Position numbers and translations under genes: made by a program. Under the pieces are notes generated by a model, which ran no database searches, was not told the DNA's origin, and was given only the letters and a program-made list of their open reading frames with translations. A stretch of DNA of 64,000 nucleotides from Symsagittifera roscoffensis. Taxonomy: Eukaryota > Xenacoelomorpha > Acoela > Convolutidae. The stretch covers positions 62,117,548 to 62,181,547 of the forward strand of contig NC_087064.1 in assembly GCF_963678635.1 (NCBI RefSeq), given 5' to 3'. Each line of letters opens with the position of its first letter. Within the stretch, counting starts at the first letter, position 1. Shown piece by piece: positions 10,910 to 22,381 of this stretch.

Positions 10910-10922
10910 TAGTCTTAAATAA
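10910..10922 (-). promoter_or_regulatory. TATA-like box of the C-type lectin gene
   Basis: TTATTTAAG on the minus strand lies about 40-50 bases upstream of the lectin ATG at 10873, a plausible distance for a TATA box with a short 5' UTR. In AT-rich DNA such matches are common. Confidence 0.3.
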
Positions 10923-10929
10923 GGGTGGC

Positions 10930-12559
10930 CAATTACCGTGTAGGTAGCGCAGAATGCTGGAACCTTAGTTATTACGTTATTAAAAAGAAAATTTTTTCAA
11001 AAAATTAAAAATTTATTCAGAAAATTTTCTATTTTTTTTTTAAATTTTTGTTCATTTTTTTCGATAGCGAGATACAATTGAAGTTCAGATACGAGGATGA
11101 ATAAAAAATGTTGGCCTCGAAAAGCTCAAAATCATAACTAAGTCGAAGTCATATCTATTCTATGGTTGTTGCTTTTCTCATCAGCCTTCCTGTAGTGGCG
11201 AATCAAACTGAATAGCAATTTTTTATCTATACTTGATTTTTTTCGATGACAACTTGATTTTTTTCGACAACTTGATTTTTTTCGAATCCTATTAACGACT
11301 GAAAAAGATTGAATATGAGAGAAAGAAAGCATTTATTTCTCGAAAAAAAATCAACCTGTGTTTAAACAGTATGCAAACGTAATTAAACCCCGAGAGGACA
11401 GCATGCGGACCCCGTAATGTCTCAAAACGCTACCCGAAATACGACGCTGTCCAAAGTATGAAAATATATCAACCATTTTTGTTTGCCTGATGAAAAAAAC
11501 ACGCCATAGATCCTATACAGGTGGTTTGTCGGAACAAAAACTGGAAGGGAGTGGTCCGAACAAACATAGACTTCAATGGAAATTTTCATAATTAATTTTT
11601 TAGTTACTCATCATCAGCATGGATTAATTTACTAATATGACTAAACTTTTTTTTATCGTACTACAGTGATGTAATAGTTCCATTTCTGTTAAAAAAAACT
11701 TTGTTCAACATCATTTCCTGGTAATACAATTTATGTTTTTCGTTTGCTTAAATTTCTCAGTAGTTAAGTAATTACCTAACTTACAAATTATGAACATTTT
11801 TCAAGTTATTCTAACCTTTTCCGTTGATGACTTCCAAATACTCAAATGGAGACTACAGAAAATTGAAATCTTCAGCTTGAATGTAGGCTTAAACACAGTT
11901 CTCATTTGAAGAGGGTCACCGGCTGGTCAACCAGAATATCACGAGGATCACAGACCAGTCGAGTTTCAAACTGGACCACAACATCTGCCCACATAAACCG
12001 CTCAGATGATAAAATGGAGCGCATGAATATTTCTTAGTTGATGAAATTTTTCCCAAAGTAGATGGAAATTGCAGGGCGGCCACTGAAATGACAGTTCGAT
12101 TTGATCTGCTTAAATGAACTAAAATTTGGGCTCTACAATTTGGATGAAACTATAAAACAAATAGTTTAGAAAAACATTTGTTGTTTCAACACTGAAGTTT
12201 TGTTCCATTGCGGTCACGTTCAGCAGTTTGTAGAAACTTCAGTGACCAATAAATTTGGTGCTCTATTAATACACCGTAGAAAGAGTTACCGATTGTTGTG
12301 CAGGTTAGAAAGAGTTACCGGTTGCTGTACCGATTGCTGTGCTGAGTTACCGGTTTGAATTCGACGAGGACCCGTTTTTTAACTGAAAAAATCATTTTTC
12401 AAAAAAAAATAGTCGGCCTTTTGTATCGTCTATTTGTCTGTCCATTCTTTGTCGGCTATGTTGCCACATCAAAGTTTTTGTATTGCGGTGGGTAGTTTCA
12501 GTGTTACAGAAGGTAATTTTGATTTATTCATGTATTTTGTAGATATACTAACCCAAGAC
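10930..12559. other. Intergenic, no gene seen
   Basis: AT-rich without credible ORFs or splice patterns. Holds a short tandem of about 18 bases (ACTTGATTTTTTTCGA phrases) repeated three times at 11228-11285, and a repeated AGTTACCG(A/G)TT phrase near 12285-12350 that leads into the tandem array beyond. Confidence 0.5.
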
Positions 12560-13616
12560 ATATTATAATTTTTAAACGCAGGCAAACGTGTTGGTGAACG
12601 TGGCTTCAAGTTCAACATCTTGAAGACAAGAAAATTGAACATTATCCGACAAGCAGTTGATATTACTGTCCTTGTGTTTTTTTTTTCGACACAGCTGCAG
12701 TTTGATAAAAGTTTGCGTACGACATCGTTTTTTCGTCTCTTTTGCCTCTCAATGAATTCTTCCTAGTACTTTTTAGGCCACCGATTTTATTGCTGAATGC
12801 AATTTCTTCGAACTGGATATCTTCGAGACAAGCCTTTGGAATATTTTGACTTGTGCTTATTTCGACATAGTTGATGCTCGACATCGTTTTTCGCCAACAA
12901 ATGTTTCCTAACAATAATTAAAGGCCAACAATTATGTTACTGAATGTTTTGTCCTCAACTTTAACTTTATCTAGGCAAACATTTGAATTTTTTTAATTGT
13001 TTTTTCTTTCATAGTTACCGCTCGATAATACCTATTGAACGCCGGCAATTGTAATGCTGAACGATTTATCCTCTTATTGAATATTTTTGAGACAATAATT
13101 GATTTTTTGTAGTAATGATGTTTCGACCTAGTTGCCGCTCGATAAATAGTTCTTGCTCGACATAGTTTTCGACTTAGTTACCGTTCAATCATTATGTCTT
13201 AAGACCTTTTAAACATCGGCGCATATGTTGCTGAACTTGTTTTTTAAAATTTAACATCATACAGACAAGCAATTGAAGATTTTATAATTGTAGTTTTTGC
13301 AAAATAGTTCCTGCTCGATAAAAAATGGCCACTCGTCGTAAGTTTTGGCTTTTGTTGCCGCTCAGACATTGTGTCTAAAAAACTTATTGACGCCAGCAGA
13401 CTTGCTTTTCTCAAGTTGAACATCTTTAGGACAAGCATTCGAATCTTTGCTGTTGTTGATTTTTCGATCTATTTGCCGCTTTATAAAAAGCCGCCACTCG
13501 ACAAGCTTAGTTGCCACTTGGTAAATGTTTCTTAATAAATATTAGGTGCCGTGTATTGTGAAGTTCGACACTTTTTCCTCAAACTCAAAATTTTAGAGAC
13601 AAGCATTTGTTTAAAT
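12560..13616. repeat. Degenerate tandem array, about six units of 120-180 bp
   Basis: Each unit repeats, in order, a GC(A)..TTGCTGAA phrase, then TTGAA(C/T)ATCTTxxAGACAAGCA, then TCGACxTAGTTGCCxCTCGA, then GCTCGACATxGTTTTCG. Units begin near 12797, 12933, 13052, 13230, 13395 and 13550. The same closing phrases start both 1.6-kb duplications that follow, so the array and those units share an origin. No coding function seen. Confidence 0.6.
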
Positions 13617-15214
13617 TGTTGTTGTGGTTATTTTGACATAAATAAATAGTTGCCACTCGATTTATTTGCCGCTGGACATCGGTACCTCGTCGTATCATAG
13701 CAAGTTGTCGCTACTTGCCTTTCGGCGCGTTTGAAATAAGCGTTTTTCGTTTTTGTCGTTTTGTGGTTAAGTGATCTGATAAATTAGCTTGCACCAAAAT
13801 TGTTTGTAATTTGTCGGCGGTTGGAACATTCCGGATTCAAGTCCGCGAGTTACTTTTTGACTTTTTCGATCCTGCCGATATTAGTTCCGCGACCAATATT
13901 CCATATTTTGGACATGGTTTTCAATCGCGGAAAATTCTGGAAATAGCGCATCTCAGTCCCTATGGTCAAAAAGTTAGTTGCGGCAAGGTCGAAAAATTGG
14001 TCCGTACATGGTCAAAAATATTGCAGCAGGGTCAAAAAAGTATTGCCGACGTGACCAAAAAATTAGTTGCGGCATGGTTGCCAAAAGTTTACAGAACAGT
14101 CATCAAATGAACAGAAATTTGTATGACAAACAGCAAGCTTTTAACTTAAAGCTAGAAAAAACAATTTGATTTTATCGAAAATTTATCTGATTTTTTGCTT
14201 GAAAAACTGTAAAACGGTTGCAAATAGCGAAGAAGCATTGTCGGTTACTGTGCAAGTAGCACAGCATGAAACGACCATAGTCTTAGAGAAAGTCGAAAGA
14301 CAACAAATTTTTTTTTCATTTTATATCTGAACGAAAAACTAAGTATTAAGCATTCTTGACAGTCACAACAAAATAGCAGACTGTAAAGGAAAAATTTCTA
14401 GAAAAACAACAAAGGAAAGAAAAAAAAACAGAAAAAATTGTAATTACAAAATAGGCAGTAAAAACTTTAAAAAAAAACAAATTAATCGAGTAAAATTAAA
14501 ATTTAACCACTTAATTTCTTCACTTAACTAAAAATTTCTTACCAGTTTTTTTTTCGAAACTTTTTTGAGTTTTTAAGATCGTTCGAATCACGACTGAGAA
14601 GCTTAAAAATCATATAATACTCAACTTTCTCCTTCGATTGTTTGTGGAAGATGATTTTGCGTGGAAAAAAAGTTCCTCTTAATGTTTCACATAATCTAAA
14701 CAAAAAAATCCAGTATATATGTATTTTTTGTGAAGTTAATTTTACAGCGTCAAGTGTTTTTACTGCTTCAAACTCTTTAGAAACGTTTTAATCCAGTCGT
14801 TTTTCCCCGAATGCCATTAACTTTCCTTCCGTCGCATCTGTCAAGGTTAATTTTTTTCCGGTCGCGGTTAATTTTCTTTCGGTCGTGCTGATCGCGGTTA
14901 ATTTTTCTTGTCGTATCGCCGGTCTTATGGTTACTCTTCCTTTGCTTACGCCGTTTGCAGACACAATCCTTCGGTTTGCAAAGCCTGGATATACCTAATT
15001 CCGGTCGCAGCGTTTTGGAAATATCCAAATTTGGTCGAGATTGTCTGATCATAAGACCACAACCTCGGCTCGGGAATAATGATTAAATGACATATGTTTT
15101 ATACTGAACAAGACATGAGGGTGACTTACTTACTCATTAGGGAGGGAAATTGCATACTTACTAGGGAGCAAAATTGTTAGGTTAATTATGAGGATGTCTG
15201 GAAAGAAAACAGTC
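13617..15214. repeat. 1.6-kb direct duplication, unit 1
   Basis: Collinear with 15270-16940 from the TTATTTTGACATA start through TGGAACATTCCGG, TTCAAGTCCGCGAGTTAC, tandem CATGGTCAAAAA phrases, GGTCGCGG-rich block (14800-15050) and the closing GACATGAGGGTGACTTAC and GGGAGGGAAATTGC phrases. Identity is moderate. A tRNA B-box-like GATTCAAGTCCGCG lies at about 13835-13850. ORFs inside are not conserved between the units, so it is non-coding repeat. Confidence 0.7.
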
Positions 15215-15269
15215 GATCAGGATAGCTGATCAGTATAGCATTTGTTGATCAGGATAGCATTTGTTTTTT

Positions 15270-16940
15270 TCTGTTTTTGTTGAGGTTATTTTGACATAGA
15301 TGCCGCGGGATAAATAGTTGCCAGTCGACTTATTTGCCATTGGACATCGTTTTCTCGTCGTAGCACAGCAAGCGGTCGCTACTTGCCATCGGCGCGTTTG
15401 AAATAAACATTTTGTTTTTTTGACGTTTTGTGGTGAACTGCTCTAGTAAATTAGCTTGCGTCAAAATTTTTTGTTATTTGTCGATGGTTGGAACATTCCG
15501 GGTTCAAGTCCGCGAGTTACTTTTTGACTTTGTCGGTCCTTTCGATATTCATTCCGCGACCAAAATTCCATAGTCTGGACATGATTTTCAATCGTGGAAA
15601 AATTCTGGTAATAGCATATTTCAGTCGCTATGGTCAAAAAGTTGGTCTTGGCAAAGTCGGAAAACTAGTCGCGCCATGGTCGAAAAATTAGTTACATGGT
15701 CAAAAAATTAGTATCTGCATGATCAAATAATCGCGGCATGGTCAAAAAATTAGTTCCGAGATGTTCGAAAATTCAGTCGCGGCTTGGTCGCCAAACTTTT
15801 ACAGAACAGTCATTAAATGAACAGAAATTTAGATGACAAACAGCAAGCTTTTAACTTAAAGCTAAAAACAATTTGATTTTTTTTTTGAAAATTTCTCGTG
15901 TTTTTTGCTTGAAAAACTTTAAAACGGTTGCAAATACCGAACAAGGATAGCCAATTACTGTGCAAAATGCTCAGAATAAAACGAACATAGTCTTGGAGAA
16001 AAACGAAAGACAACAACTTTTTTTTTCTAAAATTTTGTAGTTTTTTCTGCGTAGTGTAATAAAAAGATCTGAACGAAAAAGTAGAGCTTAGAAATATTCG
16101 ACAGTCATAGTAAATTAGCAAACTGGAAAAAGTTTTCGTAGCAAAATAACAAGAAAAACAAAGAAATCAAAATTTTTTCAAAAAGGTTTCAATTTTTTTG
16201 CAGTTTTTTCAACTTTTAACAATATTGCTTCCCGTAAAAGTACTAAAAACTCTAAAAAAACTTTTACTCGGGTAAAACTACACTTTACCCTTTTAAGTTT
16301 GGCACTTGTAAAATTTGACGAAAAATCTAAATTTTCAAACCTGTTTTGCGTGAAAAAGAAAAAAAGAAAAAACACCCGAATACAGAGTTCCTCTTCATTT
16401 TTCAAATAGTTGGAAGAGAAAAATCCAGTATATGTATACTTTTAATCCGAAGTTCGCTAGACAGCGTAAAGTGTTTTAATTGCGTCGAGCTCTCTCGAAA
16501 CGCTTTGCTCCAGTCGTTTTTACCCAATTGCTGTTAACTTTCCTTCCTTCGCGACCGTCGAAGTTAACTTTTCTTTGCCGATCGTGGCAAGTTTTTTTTT
16601 CAGTCGCGCCGGTCGCGGTTAATTTTCTTTTTGGTCGCGCTGGTCGCGGACACATTCCCGCGCTTTGCAAGGTCTAGAAATACCAAAATTTGGTTGCAGC
16701 AGTCTAAAAAAATCTAATTTTGGTCGTGGCAGTCTGGAAATACCAAAGATTAGTCGCGACCGCCTGATCATAAAACCACAACCTCGACTCGAGAAAAAAG
16801 TATATATGACAAGATACGGCAAGACATGAGGGTGACTTACTTTACTGAGATATTAGGGAGGGAAATTGCTTATCTATTAGGCAGGGAAATTATTAGGGAA
16901 ACTATGAGGGTGTCTGAAAACAATACAGTTGTTCAGGCGT
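15270..16940. repeat. 1.6-kb direct duplication, unit 2
   Basis: Second unit, same order of landmarks as 13617-15214. Here the B-box-like stretch is GGTTCAAGTCC (about 15505-15515). The GGTCGCGG-rich block is at 16560-16770. The 55-base spacer between the units carries TAGCATTTGTTGATCAGGA-type repeats. Confidence 0.7.
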
Positions 16941-18019
16941 CAAAGTTTTTTTGGGACATTAAGAAGACATTTCAGTACGTTTAGAAATTCTTAAGAAATA
17001 AGCAAGCTCATATGCGAGGCCAGACCGGTTGAATTTTTTTTGATAACTCGAAGCTTTGAATGTTCTAGAATATGATGTTCAACTGAATGATATTCAACTT
17101 TGAACTGCTTGTTGTGCAGATCGGATTTAATAATAAAAAACTGATCAATTTTTTGTAGAATTATAGCGTTGTCCATTAAATGTCTTATAGGTTAAAGTTC
17201 AATCGTATTTTTTATCATCTAGAATCAATTTTGAATGACGTTCGAGAATATTAACTGAATTTTTTGGTTGGCGAAAAAATTTCCTTGAGTTGAAAGAGTT
17301 TTCGTAAAAATTTAGAATTATTAAGAACAAAAAAAGTATTTTATTTGTTATGTTTCATTTTCCTGTTGTCATATTCTCCAAACAACAATTTTGAGAAACG
17401 TTCGACCATAACGGTTGATTTTTTACTGCTCACAACTAATATTCTGAACTAAATGACTTTTAAAAGTATGACAAGACTCTGTTCTGATTTTCCTGCATAT
17501 TCCTGCATCGAAATGTAGGTTTGAAAAAGAAGATTCTTAAATTTTCATCATGTAATATTTTTAATTCATGATGCGAACAAAGTAAGTTTGTCGCCCGAAT
17601 GTTTTGTCGTTTTAATGCCTTCTCGCCTCAATATCTTGTCGTTGTAATGTTCAGTCGTCGTATATACACATTCCCATGTACGAGGGACATAAAAACAGTA
17701 AGAGGATAAGAGATTCCAACGACAAATTTTATGTGTAGTGATCACCATTTTAGAAAATCTAGTTATCTTGGGCTGATGATATGTTGAGATACATGTTTTT
17801 CAAAAAACGTTGCAATTATTATTCCAGATTGACAAAATAGTACTTTAAACTCCATTGTAACACTAAACTTACTCAGTTCAAGTCTGTATAAAATAATTAT
17901 TATTTAAAATTTTTGATTCTTAAAGAAGAGCAGCTGCTCTTTTCTATAGCTGAAAAAAAATTTCAACCGACTAGCTTCTAATGTAACTTATGAGTATGAT
18001 ATATCTGCAGGTTGAAACC
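16941..18019. other. Intergenic, nothing supported
   Basis: AT-rich. A loose run of TTGTCG/GTCGTT phrases occurs at 17588-17665. No gene or clear repeat ends. Confidence 0.4.
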
Positions 18020-19150
18020 CTCAAAAAACCTTCTGACGGTTTTCGAAAAAGGGTATCCATAGAAAGATTCCCCCGGTCTCTGTTTGTCATACCCCTTTGT
18101 CTACAGCCTACGAGCCTCCGAAAAAGTCTGCAAGGGAAAATTTGACCGATTTATTTTTTTGTTTGCTCAAAAACTAACCTAACAAATCTGAGATTTTTGT
18201 TTCAATGAGTGGTGAGGATTTGAAAAACTCCCTCCATAAGTGGCCCAAATTTTTCTACGATCCTGAGACTGTGGGTTTATTGGAGACAACAGCTAGTCAA
18301 AGATCCCCTGCCCTAACGGCTACACATAAATGTTTTTATACAAAAAGTTTATTGTCCTATGAAAAGACAATTTTAGATTTTTTGAGCGAAAAATGATGAA
18401 TTTACCCAAAAAATACCCTCCCATATCTGGGAATTCGGGTTCAATCAAAAGAACGGCTTGCGAGAATCTTCTTTGCACACCTGTTTACGTCCATATTTTT
18501 TTTCCACAAAAAATGATGGCCCACCGAAAAGACAAAATTTTGTTTTTCTGACCGTTTTTGAAACTTTTTGACTTGTCTGAGGAACTACCCTACCAAACCT
18601 GGATATATTGGTTCAATCAAAAATACAGGTTGAATGAATCTCTTCAGCATAAGTGGGTATGTCCAATTTTTTCCAAGTTAAGAAAAACTAGGATTCTCGG
18701 AAATGTCAACTATCTAATTTGCTGACCGTTTTTGGATTTTTCTCAATAACTATCCTGCCAAATTTTACATAGGTTTAATCGGCAAAACAGGTTGTTTAAA
18801 GAAACATTCGTTATTGGCTATGCCCATTTTTTAAGGAAAAAAGTTATGGCCTTCAAAAAATCTCTAACTACCGTGCCATTTCTCAGGGCAAGTGTTCAAA
18901 CGAGAAATGCGGTTTTGGAATCTTCTCTGCTTAAGCGGCCACAACCTGCCCTTTGCTGGAAAAAGTCATAGATGTTGGAAACTCGTTTGATCGTGTTTTA
19001 GAACGTCTGACCGTTTTTTTTTAAGTTTTGGGGTTTTTTGAAAATTACACAATCATTTCTGAGATGAAAACCTTAACTTAAAAAGTCGGTTGTGATAATA
19101 GTTCCTGCAGTAGCGGCAGCTCTTTATTTTTTTTTTTGTAAGAAAAATGA
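18020..19150. repeat. Degenerate tandem array, about six units of ~150-180 bp
   Basis: Units share, in order: GACCGTTTTTGAA, a CTCAAxAACTAxCCTACCAAA phrase, TGGTTCAATCAAAA, ACAGGTTG, AATCTTCTCTGC, AAGTGGxxATGTCCATTTTTT and a GAAAAA block. Units start near 18142, 18370, 18551, 18725, 18870 and 19010. Divergence is high, so it is an old satellite-like array. Confidence 0.6.
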
Positions 19151-21878
19151 TATCGTGCTGGGAAAATTGATTATTCAAAACATTTTCACTCTCATTTTTT
19201 TAGTAGAGTAGAAATAAGGTTTTTGAGCATAGTCCAGTTTGTGAAACCGCCTTAGTATAACAAATTGATACAATATCAAACACGTACCTCCAGCTTTAAC
19301 TGGGCTCCAAGTTGTTTTTATCGAGACAATCAAAAAAATTTTCAATATTTTATTTTTTTACTTATGTTTTTCTTAATATATGTGTAGCATCACAAGTAGC
19401 ATCACAAGTCTGCACAAAAATCATATTTTAAGCTGGACTGAGCTTCGATTGAATCAGTTTTTTAATCAATTTTAATCAATTAAACTCATTTTTGAGTAGA
19501 ATTAGTATTTAAAAAAAGATTTGCTGTCAAGGGTAGGTATACTGCTGAAATTTTCCCCTTCTTCGCTTCAAATTTTTTTTCTTTCCTCTTTAAATCATTA
19601 AACCTTTTTTCTTTGAGTTCTTGATTAACTATCGATATTAAAAAAATAACAGAGGTCATAGCAGGATCAGAGGCGCCTGAAAACCGGCTGCATAGTTCCA
19701 CGGCGTTCTCCCAATGAGATTTCGTTTGGTTGTAATTGTAGTAGCTTTAACAATGAATGGAATCTAAGTTGCAAACAATTTATTATTATTATTACACGGT
19801 TGCAGACCATTTCCGTGTAAGCAAAGCAGAATGCGACCGTTTTGGTTACATATACATATATAAATATCATTTAAAACAAAATAAAAAAACAATAAGAATT
19901 GGCTCTTGCTCGCGTCCAAAAAAGTTCGAGTCCAAAAGTTATTTTAAGAAGCAAGAAAAACTGATTTTTTCTGAATATGAAAATAGTCAAGAAAAAATCC
20001 CATCTGATTATCAAAAAGGTTTCGCGCTTCAATTTTGTTTAAAAATAAACCGTTTGTTTAATACACAAAACACTACAACTTTGAAAAAAAATTGGTTGAC
20101 TGAACCTACGTGTTTGGTACCTCAAACTGTTTGATTACGTAACGAATTTCACTTGCAATAAAACCATAGAAAAAAGGACGGAGTTTTTTTTTCAAAAAAC
20201 AGGTCTCAGTCGTAAAGTTCTCTAAAACAAATTTAGATCGAAATTAATTAAATCAATCTTTTTGAAAAAGAGAAAACATTTTGTTCCAAATTGACCATCA
20301 GTATTTTTCTGATAGATAAACATCTTTTAATAAATTCTTTGATATCATCATTCGTCACAGCAAAAATATAAAATTGTCAACAAAACTAAACATAAGGTGC
20401 GTAGAGAATTTGCACGGTTGACAATCTTTTTGACAACAAAATCGAATTGATCGGTAGAAAAATTATAAGAAAGTATCAGTATACTCAACTTGACCCCCAT
20501 CCCCTTTTTTAAATCCATCAGCGAGTAGGATAAAAAGCAAACATGGTTGAATTGTTACTAGCTACTTTTGACAAAAAAAATGTTGTCTGAAATAAATTTA
20601 TTAATTTCACAACAAAGTTTTCCTGTGAAACATTGTGGGGCACACAAAATTATGGCTTCTAATTTATTATTAATTAAAATATGAATCCAACATTTTCTAT
20701 GAGTTCAACAAAACTTTTCAACTATTAGAAGTTATTAGCCTTTTCAACTGAAAACCTTAGAAGCCTTTATAAATTAGCTACTCAGCCGTGATATCTTTTC
20801 TTCAAAAACGAAGTTTAGCCTGCATTATGAATGAATTCGTAATTTTTGCTCAAGAAGTTTCAAACGCAAGGTTTTTATTCAAAGTAATCAAAAATTGCTG
20901 AAATTGTCACCATTTACAAAATTAGAAAAAAACCTCGAAAAGTAAAACAAACAATTGTGACTTCTGACAAATTCGAGAAAATATTTTTGTTAGATGATTG
21001 TTGGTTGGGGGTTTGGAAGCGGACTTGGGAGTGTGAGAATTGTGGAGGTACCCAGGGATGAACAGGTTTGTTCAGGTTTTAGTTTTGCAGAACGGTTCAA
21101 AATTAGATTGAACATTTCAGTTATAATATTTATAGTGGATTATTGAATAATAAAATTACTCAGTTAGCATCTCCTAAGAATTCATTTTCACGGTTAAATG
21201 GGTCAAAAAATTCATCATATTTAAATTTTTTTTGCCAATATAATCAATTAAAACTGATTTTTTCCCACATAATTCTAGTGCGTGAAACTTTCATACAATA
21301 AACTGACAAATAATTTTCCAGGCGCACTAAAGTTTAATGGAAAACAATCGATCATTATGGATTTTATTGGCAGAAAAACAAACCCATTTAGTCAATTTTT
21401 ATAACCCATCTAAGCATTAAAATGGAATTTTTAGGTTATTGTAATAGTTGATTTTCACTCTCTCACCCCATGCACACACTCTTCCGCACCCACAATTCAT
21501 GGGGGGCGGGGGGATAAACTGGAGGGACCAGAGTAAATTGTGGAGGGATCAAAATGTTTAGGCGTTACGTTTACTAACCAACCACTCCCCCCGGGTTGTT
21601 TTAAAGTGAAGCTGAATAAGGAATAAAGCACAAGAAAGGGAAGTAGATTGGATAGGGAGGGTCTAACAAATTGTCAACAAAAGGTGTAACAAAAAGTTTG
21701 AAAACAAAAGCAAATTACAGTTTTCTCAGTTAAAGCAAGTCTCATTTTTAAATGTTATCAGCATAGTATTAATAAAGAGTTAAGATGTACCAATGGTAAC
21801 TTGAGTATCTAACTAAAGTTAAAAGAGGATAAAAGTAATGTTTGAATTAAAACTGACTGTAGTCTAAAAAGAGCAACT
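19151..21878. other. Intergenic, no gene supported
   Basis: AT-rich with one 125-codon open frame (19757-20134) of low-complexity composition that I do not credit. A palindromic piece at 21182-21428 is listed separately. A C-rich/G-rich patch at 21470-21600 has runs such as GGGGGGCGGGGGG. Confidence 0.45.
21182..21428. repeat. Foldback element with ~65-bp imperfect inverted arms
   Basis: Left arm about 21182-21245 (TTAAATGGGTCAAAAAATTC ... TTTTTGCCAATATAATC) pairs with right arm about 21360-21428 (GATTTTATTGGCAGAAAAA ... ACCCATCTAAG). The spacer is ~115 bp. Looks like a MITE; target duplication not evident. Confidence 0.5.
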
Positions 21879-22370
21879 TGTGACTCGAAGTCCACTGGAC
21901 TTCGTAGAGTTATTATTGACTGGTATGTAATTAGGTCATAGAGGTCAAGGTTATAACATACTAAAAATACTGAATCACAACATTCCCCAGTGCACGAAAA
22001 TTAATATCTGCCCGCTCAACGATGTAACCAATATCACACATACACTCCATCTCCCCTCGCTCCACCAGGGCCAAAGAAGAGACAAAACGTAACCGCATTT
22101 AGCACCAATGGATTTTTACAGAGAGTACAAATTACAATGGAGGTAATTATATGGTGATATATACAGGCTACTTACAGGTTTATACAGATATCAACACTGA
22201 CTGTACAAAATGATTTGTACAATTGTGGGTTATGTGATGTTTGTACAATTAAAAACAACTAACTAACTCACTAACTAGGTAAATACTACACGCGAAGAGA
22301 AAAAAAATTAAGTTCTAGGTATCCAATGGATACGAGCTAAATCAAATACGTAACATGTCATGTTACCACA
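21879..22370 (-). repeat. Putative 3' LTR of the Ty3/gypsy element
   Basis: Directly downstream of the gag-pol stop. The interval is bounded by TGTG at 21879 and CACA ending 22370, so each strand reads TGTG...CACA. It has two palindromes, CGAAGTCCA/TGGACTTCG near 21886 and GTAACATGACATGTTAC near the other end. No polypurine tract is convincing, and the 5' LTR is not available because of the gap, so boundaries are a guess. Confidence 0.3.
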
Positions 22371-22381
22371 GTTTAAAAGTT

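Noticed and set aside
13811-14169. Plus ORFs of 99 and 63 codons
   Set aside because: The matching stretch in the duplicate at 15488 breaks the frame, so they are repeat by-products.
19757-20134. 125-codon plus-strand ORF
   Set aside because: Low-complexity Tyr/Lys/Phe content from AT-rich DNA, no splice or family signal.
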